Assembly (NCBI RefSeq): GCF_000152845.1
Contig: NZ_CH902586.1
Span: 126,478 to 190,477, forward strand
Length of the DNA: 64,000 nt
Origin: Roseovarius sp. 217
GTDB taxonomy: Bacteria > Pseudomonadota > Alphaproteobacteria > Rhodobacterales > Rhodobacteraceae
Direction of reading: 5' to 3'
In this document: positions 43,471 through 52,772 of the stretch, piece by piece
How positions within the stretch are numbered: position 1 is the first letter of the stretch
Layout of the letters: each line of letters starts with the position of its first letter
The notes under the pieces: model-generated
Databases searched by the model: none
What the model saw: the letters and a program-made list of their open reading frames with translations, nothing else
What the model was told of the DNA's origin: nothing
Program-made: the position numbers and the translations under genes

Positions 43471-45007
43471 CCGGTATTTCGAACGTTACGGTCCCGCCTA
43501 CAAGTGGTTGGCGACGGGCAGCATCATGGTCGCCACCATCTCGGTCGTGTTGTCCACGACGATCGTGAACGTCGCCATCCCGGCGGTCATGGGCGCCTTC
43601 GGCATCAGCGCGGTGCAGGCGCAATGGATCTCGACCGGCTTTCTGGCAGCCATGACCGCGACGATGCTGCTGGCCGATTGGGCCAACCGCGCCTTCGGGA
43701 TGCGGCTGACCATGATCACCGCGATGGGCGTATTCCTTGCCGGTTCTGTCCTGGGCGGCCTCGCACCGAACGAAACCGTCCTGACACTGGCGCGCGTGGT
43801 ACAGGGGGCTGCCGCGGGCATCGTCCAGCCGCTGGCCATGATCATGCTGTTCAAGGTGTTTCCGCCAGACAAGCGCGGCGCCGCCATGGGGATCTATGGC
43901 GTCGGCGTCGTGCTGGCCCCGGCACTGGGCCCCTGGATCGGCGGCGTGCTGATGGATGCCTTCGACTGGCGGTTCGTCTTCTATCTGGGCCTGCCCTTCG
44001 CCGGCCTGGCGATCCTGCTCGCGAACCTGTTCCTGCCGACCCGCGAAGAAAGCGGTCCGATCCCGGCCTTCGACTTTGTCGGGGTGGCGATCCTGTCAAT
44101 CTTTCTCGCCGTCCTGCTCAGCACGCTATCCAACGCGCAGCGGCTTGGATGGGATACGAACATCATCCTGTCGGGTTTCACGATTTCCGGTGCTTCGGCC
44201 ATCGCCTTCATTACTTGGGAGATGCATACCGACAGGCCGATGCTCGACATGCGGCTTTTCGCGAATTTTGCCTTTTCCTCGGCGTCGGTTGTTGCCTTCA
44301 TCATGGGGGCGGGACTGTTCGGCTCGACCTACCTGCTTCCGGTCTTCGTGCAGCAAATTCAGGGTATGACGCCCACCCAGGCCGGCCTGCTTCTCATGCC
44401 ATCTGGCTTTGCCATGCTGGTGGTCTTTCCCATCGCGGGGAGATTGTCCGACAAGGTGCCCCCACCGGTCCTGATCGGCAGCGGCATGTTGGTCTTTGCC
44501 TGGTCCTCGTGGCTGATGGCTGAAGCAAATGTCCATACGGCCTTCTGGGCCCTGGCCTGGTGGACGGTCCTCTCGCGTGTGGGGCTGGGTCTGGTGTTTC
44601 CCGCTATCTCGTCAGGAGCGCTCAAGGTGCTGCCGCCGCACCTTATCGGCCAAGGTTCGGGGGCTTCGAATTTCATCCGTCAACTTGGCGGCGCCTTCGG
44701 GGTGAACCTTCTGACCGTGTTCATCGAGCGGCGCACGATCATGCACGCGGATGCTTTTGCCGCAACCCAGACCAGCGACAACGCCGCGACAATGGAATTC
44801 TTGCGCGAGGTCGCCGGCCTCATGCACAGCTCGGGGCTGCCGGACACTCAGATCATGCCCGCCGCGGCATCGTTCCTGGGCCAGGTCGTGGTGATCCAGT
44901 CCTCGAACGCGGCCTTCCACGACAGTTTCCTTGTCGTATGCGGTATATTCCTGCTCGCGCTGGTCCCGACCTGGTTTATGTGGCATGCCCCTTCGCCGGC
45001 CGCATGA
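43451..45007 (+). CDS. DHA2-family MFS drug exporter (EmrB-like)
   Basis: A 518-residue, 14-segment major facilitator of the DHA2 family. Motif C (GVGVVLAPALGPWIGG) marks an antiporter. The start is ATG 43451, with MSQIDRYF at 43457 as an alternative. It ends with a strong terminator. Efflux of hydrophobic or uncoupler-like compounds is inferred from EmrAB. Confidence 0.93.
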   Translation: MSMSQIDRYFERYGPAYKWLATGSIMVATISVVLSTTIVNVAIPAVMGAFGISAVQAQWISTGFLAAMTATMLLADWANRAFGMRLTMITAMGVFLAGSVLGGLAPNETVLTLARVVQGAAAGIVQPLAMIMLFKVFPPDKRGAAMGIYGVGVVLAPALGPWIGGVLMDAFDWRFVFYLGLPFAGLAILLANLFLPTREESGPIPAFDFVGVAILSIFLAVLLSTLSNAQRLGWDTNIILSGFTISGASAIAFITWEMHTDRPMLDMRLFANFAFSSASVVAFIMGAGLFGSTYLLPVFVQQIQGMTPTQAGLLLMPSGFAMLVVFPIAGRLSDKVPPPVLIGSGMLVFAWSSWLMAEANVHTAFWALAWWTVLSRVGLGLVFPAISSGALKVLPPHLIGQGSGASNFIRQLGGAFGVNLLTVFIERRTIMHADAFAATQTSDNAATMEFLREVAGLMHSSGLPDTQIMPAAASFLGQVVVIQSSNAAFHDSFLVVCGIFLLALVPTWFMWHAPSPAA

Positions 45008-45009
45008 CA

Positions 45010-45028
45010 GGGGGCTGAAGCAGCCCCC
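45010..45028 (+). terminator. first hairpin after the EmrB-like gene
   Basis: A perfect 8-bp stem GGGGGCTG/CAGCCCCC with a 3-nt loop starts just after the pump stop. A T-run appears about 14 bp later rather than directly after, so it may be an accessory stem. Confidence 0.45.
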
Positions 45029-45056
45029 AAAACGCAGGTTTTTGCTCCTGATGTCA

Positions 45057-45087
45057 CGCGCGCCATCGGGTGGTGGCGCGCGCTTTT
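45057..45087 (+). terminator. rho-independent terminator of the EmrAB-like operon
   Basis: A perfect 9-bp stem CGCGCGCCA/TGGCGCGCG (45057-45065 and 45074-45082) is followed by CTTTT. It lies 50 bp after the pump gene and 30 bp before the end of the convergent IorB-like gene. Confidence 0.75.
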
Positions 45088-45116
45088 GCCGGGACGGGCC
45101 GCCGATCAGACCCCGG

Positions 45117-47294
45117 TCAGGCCAGCCCGTGCCGCGAGAAGGGCAGCTCGCGCACCGCAATGCCGGTGGCGCGGCGTGCGGCATTGGCGACGGCAGGGCC
45201 GATCGGCGGGGTGCCGGGCTCGCCGATGCCTGTCGGCGCCTCGGTGGAGCGGACGATATGCACCTCCACCTGCGGCATGTCGCTGATGCGCAGCGGGGTG
45301 TAGTCGTAGAAATTCGATTGATCCACCTCGCCATCGGTCAGGGTGATCTCTTCGCGCAGGATCGCCGACAGGCCGTAGCCAAGCCCGCCCTCGATCTGGG
45401 CCACGATGTTGGAGGGGTTGATCGGCACGCCGCAATCAACGCCGCAGGTCACGCGTTCGACCTTGACGGTGCCATCCTCGCGCATCCGCACATCCGCCAC
45501 CTCGGCCACATAAGAGCCAAAGCTCTTGTGAACCGCTATGCCCCGCGTCAGCCCCTCGGGCACCGCGCCGGCCTTTTCGACCGCCAGTTCCAGCACGCCG
45601 CGCGCGCGCGGATCGGCTAGGTGGCGCAGGCGGAATTCCACCGGATCGGCCCCGGCGGCCTCGGCCAGCTCGTCCATCATCGTCTCGACGACATAGGCGG
45701 TGTGGGTATGCCCGACCGAGCGCCACCACAACACCGGCACGCCGACGCGCGGATGATGCACATCGACCGTCCAGCCGGGAATGGCGTAGGGAGAGCTTTC
45801 GCCCAGCCCCTCGACAGAGGAGGCATCGACACCGCCATGCACCATGTATTGCTCGAACGCGGTGCCCATGACGATGCTCTGTCCGACAAGGCGCTGCTGC
45901 CAGAAGGCGATCTTGCCCTCGGCATCCAGCCCGGCGCGCACCCAGTGCATGTGCATCGGGCGATAATAACCGCCGCGCACATCGTCCTCGCGCGTCCAGA
46001 CCAGCTTGATCGGGCGGGCCTGCCCGTGGGCCGCAAGCCAGGCCTTTGCCACCATCGCGGCCTCGGCCACGTAATGGCTGTCATAGATCGCCCGCCGCCC
46101 AAAGGAGCCGCCGCCCCAAACGGTATTGACCTTGACCGAGGCCGGGTCGAGCCCCAGCACCTGCGCGCCGATCATATGATCCAGCGTCTGAAGCTGCGAG
46201 CCGGTCCAGAAATTCGCTGTCTCGCCATCAAACAGCACGGTCACGTCGAGCGGCTCCATCGGAGCATGGGCGAGATAGGGAAAGAAGTAATCCGCCTCGA
46301 TCACCTGCGCGGCCTCGGCGGCCGGGGCCTCGGCGCTGTAATGCTCAATGCCTTTTTGATCCAGAAGCGCGGTGTATTCCCTACGCAGCGCCTCGGTGCT
46401 GCGGTTCTCGGCCTTGGAGAAATTCCACTCCGCCGAGAGCGCATCGCGCGCCTGAATCGCCTGCCAGGTCGAGGTGGCGATCACGGTGGCACGGTCGGGC
46501 AGGCGGATGATGTCGATCACGCCGGGCATCTCGCGGGCCTTGGCGTCATCCAGACCGGCCAGCGTGCCGCCGAAGCGCGGGCTGCGCAGGCTGACGGCAT
46601 AGGCCATGTTTTCAAGCTTCACGTCCATGCCAAACATGCCGACCGCGCCTTCTGTCTTGCGCGCCACATCGACGCGCGGGAAGGACTTGCCAATATAAAC
46701 CCACTGATCGGGTGTCTTGAGCGTCACGCTTTCGGGCACCGCCTGTGTGGCGGCAACCTCGGCCATCTCGCCAAAGCTGGCGCTGCGATCCCCGGCGCTG
46801 ATCCGGCCGCCCGAGATGCTGACATTGGCGGGATCGACGCCCCAGGTTTTGGCTGCGGCGGCGACCAGCATCGCACGCGCGGTGGCCCCGGCCTCGCGGT
46901 ATTGCTGCCACGAATTGGCCATCGCGGTGGACCCGCCAGTGCCCTGCACGCCCAGAAGCGTGTTGACGTAAAGTTCGGCATTGGCGGGCGCGAATTCGGT
47001 CGTGACCTGGGCGGCATCGGCGTCCAGCTCGTCTGCCACCAGCGTGGCAAGGCCGGTGGCAGACCCCTGCCCCATGTCGAGGTGCTTGACGATCACCACC
47101 ACGGTGTTGTCGGGGCGGATATGGACGAAGGGCATGGCAAGCACGCCATCAGCGCCGCCCTGTGCGTGGGCCAGTTTGGGCTGCAATGCAGCGCCCAGCA
47201 TCAGGCCGCCCGTGGCCCCGGCAGAGAGTTTCAGAAAGCCCCGGCGCGACAGGGGCGCGGACGGGGCAGCGTTAGCAAACAATCGGTCCAGCAT
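45117..47294 (-). CDS. molybdenum hydroxylase large subunit (IorB-like)
   Basis: A 725-residue molybdopterin-binding subunit of the xanthine oxidase family, membrane-associated IorB/aldehyde dehydrogenase type. The ATG at 47294 lies 1 bp after the small-subunit stop and opens a Tat signal (SRRGFLKLSAGATGG, about residues 16-30), indicating export in folded form. Motifs such as VWGGGSFGRRAIYDS and CGVDCGVPINPSN near the C-terminus are typical. It should hydroxylate an N-heterocycle or oxidise an aldehyde using electrons passed to the 2Fe-2S subunit. Confidence 0.92.
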   Translation of the reverse strand: MLDRLFANAAPSAPLSRRGFLKLSAGATGGLMLGAALQPKLAHAQGGADGVLAMPFVHIRPDNTVVVIVKHLDMGQGSATGLATLVADELDADAAQVTTEFAPANAELYVNTLLGVQGTGGSTAMANSWQQYREAGATARAMLVAAAAKTWGVDPANVSISGGRISAGDRSASFGEMAEVAATQAVPESVTLKTPDQWVYIGKSFPRVDVARKTEGAVGMFGMDVKLENMAYAVSLRSPRFGGTLAGLDDAKAREMPGVIDIIRLPDRATVIATSTWQAIQARDALSAEWNFSKAENRSTEALRREYTALLDQKGIEHYSAEAPAAEAAQVIEADYFFPYLAHAPMEPLDVTVLFDGETANFWTGSQLQTLDHMIGAQVLGLDPASVKVNTVWGGGSFGRRAIYDSHYVAEAAMVAKAWLAAHGQARPIKLVWTREDDVRGGYYRPMHMHWVRAGLDAEGKIAFWQQRLVGQSIVMGTAFEQYMVHGGVDASSVEGLGESSPYAIPGWTVDVHHPRVGVPVLWWRSVGHTHTAYVVETMMDELAEAAGADPVEFRLRHLADPRARGVLELAVEKAGAVPEGLTRGIAVHKSFGSYVAEVADVRMREDGTVKVERVTCGVDCGVPINPSNIVAQIEGGLGYGLSAILREEITLTDGEVDQSNFYDYTPLRISDMPQVEVHIVRSTEAPTGIGEPGTPPIGPAVANAARRATGIAVRELPFSRHGLA

Positions 47295-47295
47295 C

Positions 47296-47754
47296 TCAGC
47301 CCTCCATGATTTCGGATGCGCGGTGAATCGCCTTGCGGATGCGCACATAGGTGGCGCAGCGGCACAGGTTGCCATCCATCGCCGCGTCGATGTCGTCATC
47401 GGTTGGTTTCGGCGTCTCGCGCAGCAACGAGGCCGCTGAGATGATTTGCCCCGACTGGCAATAACCGCATTGCGGCACCTCGAGCTCGCCCCAAGCCTTG
47501 CGGATCGCCTGCGCGGCGGCATCCTGCGCGCCCTCGATCGTCGTCACCTCGGCCCCGTCAAGATCGCCTACAAAGGTCTGGCAGGAACGCACTGGCACCC
47601 CGTCCAGAAGCACCGTGCAGGCCCCGCAGGACGCGACCCCGCAGCCAAACTTGGTGCCGGTCAGGCCCAGCTCGTCGCGCAGCGCCCACAAAAGCGGCGT
47701 GCCCGCATCCGCCGCGATCTCGCGCGGGGTTCCGTTCACTGTCAATTTGATCAT
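47296..47754 (-). CDS. 2Fe-2S subunit of molybdenum hydroxylase (IorA-like)
   Basis: A 152-residue protein with the plant-ferredoxin-like cluster GCGVASCGACTVLLDG (N-terminal 2Fe-2S) and the second cluster motifs QCGYCQSGQ and NLCRCATY. This is the small subunit of IorAB-type enzymes. It precedes the large subunit by 1 bp and follows the GST gene by 20 bp. No separate FAD subunit is encoded nearby, as expected for the IorAB type. Confidence 0.93.
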   Translation of the reverse strand: MIKLTVNGTPREIAADAGTPLLWALRDELGLTGTKFGCGVASCGACTVLLDGVPVRSCQTFVGDLDGAEVTTIEGAQDAAAQAIRKAWGELEVPQCGYCQSGQIISAASLLRETPKPTDDDIDAAMDGNLCRCATYVRIRKAIHRASEIMEG

Positions 47755-47774
47755 CGCTCTGGTCTCCTTTTCCG

Positions 47775-48410
47775 TCAGCCCAGATCCGGCGCGGTCGCCG
47801 CGAAGGTCTCATCCGCGCTCAGCCGGTCCCACCAGGACTGCATCCCGTCCACCGACAACAGCGCCGGGCCATCCTCGGTCATGGTCGCGTAGGCCATAAG
47901 CGGCCCCAACAGGTAATCCGCATAACCGGGAGCATCGCCGCCACCAATGAAGGGGGCATCGCCCTTGTTCTCGATCACGAGCTTCGCCAGGGTCCGGGCA
48001 GAGCCGAGGTTGGCTTTCCGGGCCTCATCATCCTTGCCGCCGACAAGATCGGGGAACAGGTGATAGGCAACAAAGCCGATGATCGCGCCATAGCCGTAAC
48101 TGTTGATGAGCGCGACGTTCTCGTCGGCCTTGGCGCGCGCCCTAGCATCAGCGGGGAACATCGCCGGTTCGGGATTGCGCGCATCAAGGTAACGCACGAT
48201 CGCGTCCGTCTCGCGCAGGCGCATTCCGTCGATGTCCAGCACCGGCACCTTTCCGAAGGGATGGCGCGCCAGATGCTCGGGCTCGCGCGGCTCGCCCGTC
48301 AAGACATTGACCGGCACCTGGTCATAGGCAACGCCCTTGCGCGTCAAGACGCAGCGCACCGTCCGCACATAGGTCGATCCATCAAAGCCGTAGAGTGTCG
48401 TATCGCTCAT
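47775..48410 (-). CDS. glutathione S-transferase family protein
   Basis: A 211-residue GST. The start MSDTTLYGF at 48410 follows GAGGTAA. The thioredoxin-like N-terminal domain has GFDGSTYVRTVRCVLTRKG and the cis-proline motif GKVPVLDID; the RETDAIVRYL segment binds the gamma-glutamyl part of glutathione. The helical C-domain follows. It lies between an OhrR-like regulator and iorA, so it may detoxify an electrophile that induces the operon. Confidence 0.9.
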   Translation of the reverse strand: MSDTTLYGFDGSTYVRTVRCVLTRKGVAYDQVPVNVLTGEPREPEHLARHPFGKVPVLDIDGMRLRETDAIVRYLDARNPEPAMFPADARARAKADENVALINSYGYGAIIGFVAYHLFPDLVGGKDDEARKANLGSARTLAKLVIENKGDAPFIGGGDAPGYADYLLGPLMAYATMTEDGPALLSVDGMQSWWDRLSADETFAATAPDLG

Positions 48411-48424
48411 GATTACCTCTTTTC

Positions 48425-48943
48425 TCATGGGGTTGAAGGGAAACTTGACCCAGTTCCGGACCCGCCCGTTGCAGATCCGTCAAGGCTGTCAGACAGGATG
48501 CTGACAAGGCGCAATGTCTCGTCGCGCAGCGTTCGCGCTGCGTCGATGCCAAAGTGTTCCAGAATATTATCCGCAAGAGTCGCCGGCACTTGCGCCGCGC
48601 GCCCATGCAGGGCCGCACCATCGGACGTCAGTCGCACGACAACGCGCCGCTCGTCCCGCGTGTCGCGGGTGCGGTTCAGCAGGCCGAGTTTCTCCATGCG
48701 TTGGAGTAAGGGGGTTATGGTGCCACTATCCAGGTAAAGCCGCCGAGCAAGATCGCCGACATAAACCTGCTCAGACTGCCACAGTACCAGCATCACCAAA
48801 TACTGGGAATAAGTCAGCCCAAGCGGCTCGAGAAGCGGGCGATAGGCGCGCCCCAGCAGGTTGGTCGCTGCATAAAGCGGAAAGCAAAGCTGAGTGTCGA
48901 GACACAGCATATCCCCTTCGGCGATCCGGGTCGAACCGCTCAT
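48425..48943 (-). CDS. OhrR-like MarR-family peroxide/electrophile sensor
   Basis: A 172-residue MarR regulator. The segment LDTQLCFPLYAATN near residues 15-28 carries the OhrR-type redox-sensing cysteine, and the wing RDTRDERRVVVRLT is conserved. A start at MLCLDTQ (48910, after GAAGGGGA) is also possible. It is the first gene of the marR-gst-iorA-iorB run, with 14 bp before the GST gene, so the operon may be induced by organic peroxides or reactive electrophiles. Confidence 0.88.
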   Translation of the reverse strand: MSGSTRIAEGDMLCLDTQLCFPLYAATNLLGRAYRPLLEPLGLTYSQYLVMLVLWQSEQVYVGDLARRLYLDSGTITPLLQRMEKLGLLNRTRDTRDERRVVVRLTSDGAALHGRAAQVPATLADNILEHFGIDAARTLRDETLRLVSILSDSLDGSATGGSGTGSSFPSTP

Positions 48944-49077
48944 TGCGACACAGCCCGATCGGATATCAAGAGGGCATAGGGATCATCCCGCGCACCGCAC
49001 AAGAGCGCGCCGTCCCGCTGCCTCCCGTTACGCGGGATGTGCCTGGGCCTGCCGAGGCCCGTGATCCTGGTATCACA

Positions 49078-49194
49078 ATGAGTAACGAGCATATGGGACC
49101 TTTGGCTGATTTTTTGACCGTTGATGAAGTATGTAAGTCTCAAAGTTTATCTGGCAAGCCAGTTTATGGTATTCCAGATATATGCTCGCATTAG
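49078..49194 (+). pseudogene. AlpA-like HTH mini-ORF, probable relic
   Basis: A 38-codon frame whose start reads MSNEHMGPLADFLTVDEVC. The middle resembles the AlpA/excisionase HTH opening (FLTVDEVCK.LSLS...VY) but stops after about 38 residues. Base composition is clearly more AT-rich than the surrounding genes, suggesting a remnant of an integrated element. The rest of the 48944-49341 gap holds nothing recognisable. Confidence 0.3.
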
Positions 49195-49341
49195 GGACCG
49201 ACCTTGAGCGAAACGCCAGGCGCGGGTTTATGATTTCGTGTATTGCGCCACCAACGCCTATCTACTAGAAGGTAGTCCATTATGCAAGGCCTCGGAGCAT
49301 CTCGTTCGACCGGGTCATCACAAGCAAAAGGAGACGACAGG

Positions 49342-50010
49342 ATGGAGCTCAACGCGGATTTTTCCCGGCGCGTCATCGTGCATTCGGACCGGATCGACTG
49401 GCAGCCCTCGCCGATGAAGGGCGTGGATCGGCGTATGCTCGACCGGATCGGTGACGAGGTGGCACGCGCCACGACGATCGTGCGCTATGCGCCGGGCAGC
49501 AATTTCTCGGCGCATACCCATACCGGCGGCGAAGAATTTATCGTCCTGGAGGGCGTGTTTCAGGATGAACATGGCGACTATCCCGCAGGCACCTATGTGC
49601 GCAACCCGCCGACCACATCTCACACGCCGCGCTCCGACGAAGGCTGCATCATTTTCGTCAAACTGTGGCAATTCGATCTCTCGGACCGGACCCAGTTCCG
49701 CAAGGATATGGCGGCAGAGCTTGGCGCGATGGTCGATGGTGTGGCCACGGCGACTCTCCATGCGGATGACCGCGAGGTGGTGACCTTCCACAGGCTCGAT
49801 GCCGGCGCGACGCTGACATACAAGGCACCCGGCGGGACAGAGATGCTGGTCATCGACGGCAGCGTCACAGGAGGGGGCGAAGTTCTGGAAAAAAATGCTT
49901 GGCTGCGCCTGCCCGACGGCGACGAACTCGCTGCGACGGCGGGCACCACAGGCGCGTCGCTCTGGATCAAGACCGGACACCTGCGCCATGCCACGGTGGC
50001 GGGCCAATGA
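49342..50010 (+). CDS. ChrR-like double-cupin protein
   Basis: A 222-residue protein starting MELNADFSRR at 49342 after AAGGAG. The first cupin (about 40-110) has the metal-ligand motif HTHTGGEEFIVLEG and PPTTSHTP as in the cupin domain of the ChrR anti-sigma factor. A second, weaker cupin follows. The N-terminal zinc anti-sigma domain of ChrR is absent, so it is more likely a small-molecule sensor or enzyme. It is 26 bp before the flavin oxidase gene. Confidence 0.85.
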   Translation: MELNADFSRRVIVHSDRIDWQPSPMKGVDRRMLDRIGDEVARATTIVRYAPGSNFSAHTHTGGEEFIVLEGVFQDEHGDYPAGTYVRNPPTTSHTPRSDEGCIIFVKLWQFDLSDRTQFRKDMAAELGAMVDGVATATLHADDREVVTFHRLDAGATLTYKAPGGTEMLVIDGSVTGGGEVLEKNAWLRLPDGDELAATAGTTGASLWIKTGHLRHATVAGQ

Positions 50011-50036
50011 TCCGTTATCCGAAGACGGTCTGACAC

Positions 50037-51086
50037 ATGCAGACCGAAACCCTCATCATCGGCGGCGGGCTGTCAGGCCTGGGCGTTGCCGCGCGCCTCA
50101 CGGCCGATGGCCGGGATTTCCTGCTGGTGGAGGCCAGGGATCGGTTGGGCGGGCGCATTCTGACCGAACGGTTGAATACCGCGTATTTCGATCTTGGCCC
50201 GACTTGGTTCTGGCCCGGACAACCGCGAATCGCAGCGCTGGTCAACCGGCTGGGACTGTCCCGGTTCGACCAACTCGCGCATGGAGATATAATCTATCAG
50301 GATGAGCAGGGTCAGGTCTTGCGCGGGCACGGTCGTGCCGCGATGCAAGGCTCGTTTCGGCTGCGCGGCGGTCTGGCCGCGTTGACCAACGCGCTCGCGC
50401 GAGAGATCCCGAGCGCGCGGATTCGCATGGCGACCCCGATTCAGGCCCTCGCGCGAACCGACGGACTCATCGTCGCAAGCGCGCAAGGCGGCACCGAGAT
50501 TCGCGCACGCAACGTGGTGCTGGCCTTGCCACCGCGCATAGAAGCACAGCTGTCGTTTTCGCCAGGCCTGCCCGACGACGCGCTGGTCACGATGAAGGGT
50601 ATTGCCACCTGGATGGCCGGCCAGGCCAAGGTCGTTGCGGTCTATGATCGCCCCTTCTGGCGCGAGGCGGGCCTGTCGGGCGACGCGATGAGCCGGGTAG
50701 GTCCTATGGTGGAACTCCACGACGCCAGCCCTGCCGAGGGTGGGCCCTATGCCCTGTTCGGCTTAATCAGTGTACCAACCGATGCGCAATTGCTGCGTCA
50801 GCAGGTGCAGGCGCAACTCGGCCGCCTGTTTGGGCCTTCCGCGGCCGAACCAAGGCAACTTCACCTCAAGGACTGGGCCTTTGACCCCTTCACCGCCACC
50901 GGGCGGGACCATCAACCGCTTTTTGCGCATCCGAGTTATGGCCTGCCCCGATCCCTTGCGCGGCTTTGGGGAGGAGACCTGATCCTTGCCGGCACCGAGG
51001 TCGCCCCGCAATTTGGCGGCTTTCTGGAAGGAGCACTGGAAGCGGCAGAGCTTGCGCATCTGCATCTCAACGCAGTAGAGAGTTGA
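50037..51086 (+). CDS. FAD-dependent amine oxidase family protein
   Basis: A 349-residue flavoprotein. The dinucleotide-binding motif LIIGGGLSGLGVAARL at the N-terminus, EARDRLGGRI (GG doublet motif) and the C-terminal FAD contact LILAGTEVAPQFGGFLEGALEA are the hallmarks of the amine oxidase/phytoene desaturase family. It is shorter than classical monoamine oxidases (about 450). It is between the cupin and TetR genes, all in one direction. Confidence 0.88.
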   Translation: MQTETLIIGGGLSGLGVAARLTADGRDFLLVEARDRLGGRILTERLNTAYFDLGPTWFWPGQPRIAALVNRLGLSRFDQLAHGDIIYQDEQGQVLRGHGRAAMQGSFRLRGGLAALTNALAREIPSARIRMATPIQALARTDGLIVASAQGGTEIRARNVVLALPPRIEAQLSFSPGLPDDALVTMKGIATWMAGQAKVVAVYDRPFWREAGLSGDAMSRVGPMVELHDASPAEGGPYALFGLISVPTDAQLLRQQVQAQLGRLFGPSAAEPRQLHLKDWAFDPFTATGRDHQPLFAHPSYGLPRSLARLWGGDLILAGTEVAPQFGGFLEGALEAAELAHLHLNAVES

Positions 51087-51091
51087 GCCCG

Positions 51092-51658
51092 ATGGTCAGT
51101 GACACCAAAACCGCCCTGATGGATATCGCCGAGCACGCGGCCCGGTCGCGGGGAGTCGACGGGTTCAGCTATGCCGACCTCGCCGGGGCCATCGGTATTC
51201 GAAAGGCTTCGGTTCATTACCATTTTCCCACCAAGGACGATCTGGCCAAGGCTCTCGTTGAACGATACCAGGCCAAGCTTCGCGCTGAATGCAACGCCAT
51301 CGATGCCGTCCACGCAACCGGCGGCGCGCGCCTTCGGGCAGTGATCGCGTTTTACCGCTCGGCCCTGGCGGACGGCAAAGAAGTCTGCCTGTGTGTTGCC
51401 CTTTCCACCAGCCGCGAAAGCCTGTCCAAGCAAGTGACCGAAAGGATCGGTGACATAAGGGCCATGATGGTCAGCTGGCTCAAGACCGTTTATCTGCGCG
51501 GGGCAGACGATCATACGATCGAGTGTGTGCAGGACCCGCTGGCTGAGGCGTACGCGACGCTTGCGCTGCTTGAAGGGGCGCATCTCGCCGCGCGAACGAA
51601 CGGAAATATCCTCACATTTGATGCCGTAACCGAACTGATAAGTGACCGTTGCCGATAG
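51092..51658 (+). CDS. TetR-family regulator
   Basis: A 188-residue regulator. The ATG at 51092 is 6 bp after the oxidase stop. The HTH is GFSYADLAGAIGIRKASVHYHFPTKDDL (about 22-50), followed by a C-terminal domain of the type with TetR_C Asp/Cys residues (EVCLCVALS). It is the third gene of a cupin-oxidase-tetR operon and may regulate it or the divergent marR operon. Confidence 0.88.
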   Translation: MVSDTKTALMDIAEHAARSRGVDGFSYADLAGAIGIRKASVHYHFPTKDDLAKALVERYQAKLRAECNAIDAVHATGGARLRAVIAFYRSALADGKEVCLCVALSTSRESLSKQVTERIGDIRAMMVSWLKTVYLRGADDHTIECVQDPLAEAYATLALLEGAHLAARTNGNILTFDAVTELISDRCR

Positions 51659-52195
51659 AACACATTTCGCCTTTGCGGCGAATTCGACCCCGAGGTTGAT
51701 CTGATCCCCAGAATGTGGACCTTATTAATCGGGCATTTTCCGCTACGATTTTCTGGTCGGAGGAAGAGCGGTCTCAACATCACGTGCGTAAGGTCTGGCC
51801 AACGGAATCGCCAACATAAGCAAAGGAAAGAAATGGCGGATGCGTGGTCATCAGACGGCGCACAGCTCGTGGCATCCGTGCCCGCGGGCGGTAAGGATGG
51901 CGGGTGCCATTTGGAAGGCTCAGAGTCTCCCGCTGTCCCTAATATTTTCCCACCTAAACGCGAAGAAAGCAAGTCTCGTGAGGCAGATCAATGATGCATG
52001 TCAATGACCCGAAACCACGCTTCGTACAAGCGTCACGTGTCAATGAGCGTTCAAAACTGACCCCGTGTTTAATTTTGACCCACCTATGCGGTGCAAACCC
52101 CCCAGGCGCACCGTCCTCATGTAGCGAGTCCGTCTGGGCGCTTTGGCAGTGTCCCAACGATTGCTGTAAGAGGCCGCGCGCGGAGTCCCCGGCGT
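51659..52195. other. gene-free stretch with mobile-element debris
   Basis: No gene is supported across these 537 bp. Short frames in several directions lack ribosome sites and homology. The distal part (52050-52130) resembles the spacer next to istB in IS21-type elements, and the whole stretch appears to be degraded insertion-sequence DNA. Confidence 0.4.
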
Positions 52196-52560
52196 AGCTT
52201 GTTTTGTGCGAACCGGTATGACGTGTTGCCGGTTTCGATAATGGTGCAATGATGGGTTACGCGATCCTAAAGCGCGGTTGTCATCTTGGCATCGCCGAAG
52301 ACTGAGACCCACTCGCCGAACTCCAGATCGGTGGTGATGATGACGCTGGTCTTCTCACAGAGCTTGCTAATCAGATGGATGGAGGAGGATTAAGAAACCG
52401 GTTTGGTAGACTGTTTTCCTGACGACCCAATGCGCCGCCGGACTTGGGGAACGGGATGTAGCCCAACTCGTCGATTATGACGCAGCCCAGGGCCGAGAGC
52501 TGTTGCTTCACATTCTGAATGTCGATTGACGCGATATAGCCGAATTCATAGAGATGTGCC
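52196..52560 (-). pseudogene. IS21 helper ATPase (IstB) relic
   Basis: Read on the minus strand, fragments of IstB follow in order: VIIDELGYIPFPKSGGAL (Walker B region, about 52490-52424), LISKL.EKTSVIITTDL and EFGEWVSVFGDAKMTTAL, then THHCTIIETGNTSYRF. About 50 bp of unrelated sequence with a stop interrupts the gene after GGAL, and a TAG replaces a leucine codon before DRVTHHC. The N-terminal half is missing or replaced. Nonfunctional. Confidence 0.75.
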
Positions 52561-52772
52561 AAAGACCTTTTAACGGCATGCGAAGGCACGGCGGATCGTG
52601 TGCGCCGGAAGTAACGGGTATAGTTGATATACTTGCGCGAAAACGACTTCTGGCTCAACCTTGAAGCTGAGGCGGCACAAGGCTTTCGGTACGCCTCTTG
52701 CAGTCTGCGGCATGGATTTTGGCGTCGTTTTCGTCTTTACTTCGGAAGACGACTGACACGGCGGATGGAATA

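Noticed and set aside
45621..47309. 562-codon open frame on the plus strand
   Set aside because: It is antisense to the IorB-like gene; high GC keeps the shadow frame open, and it has no family motifs.
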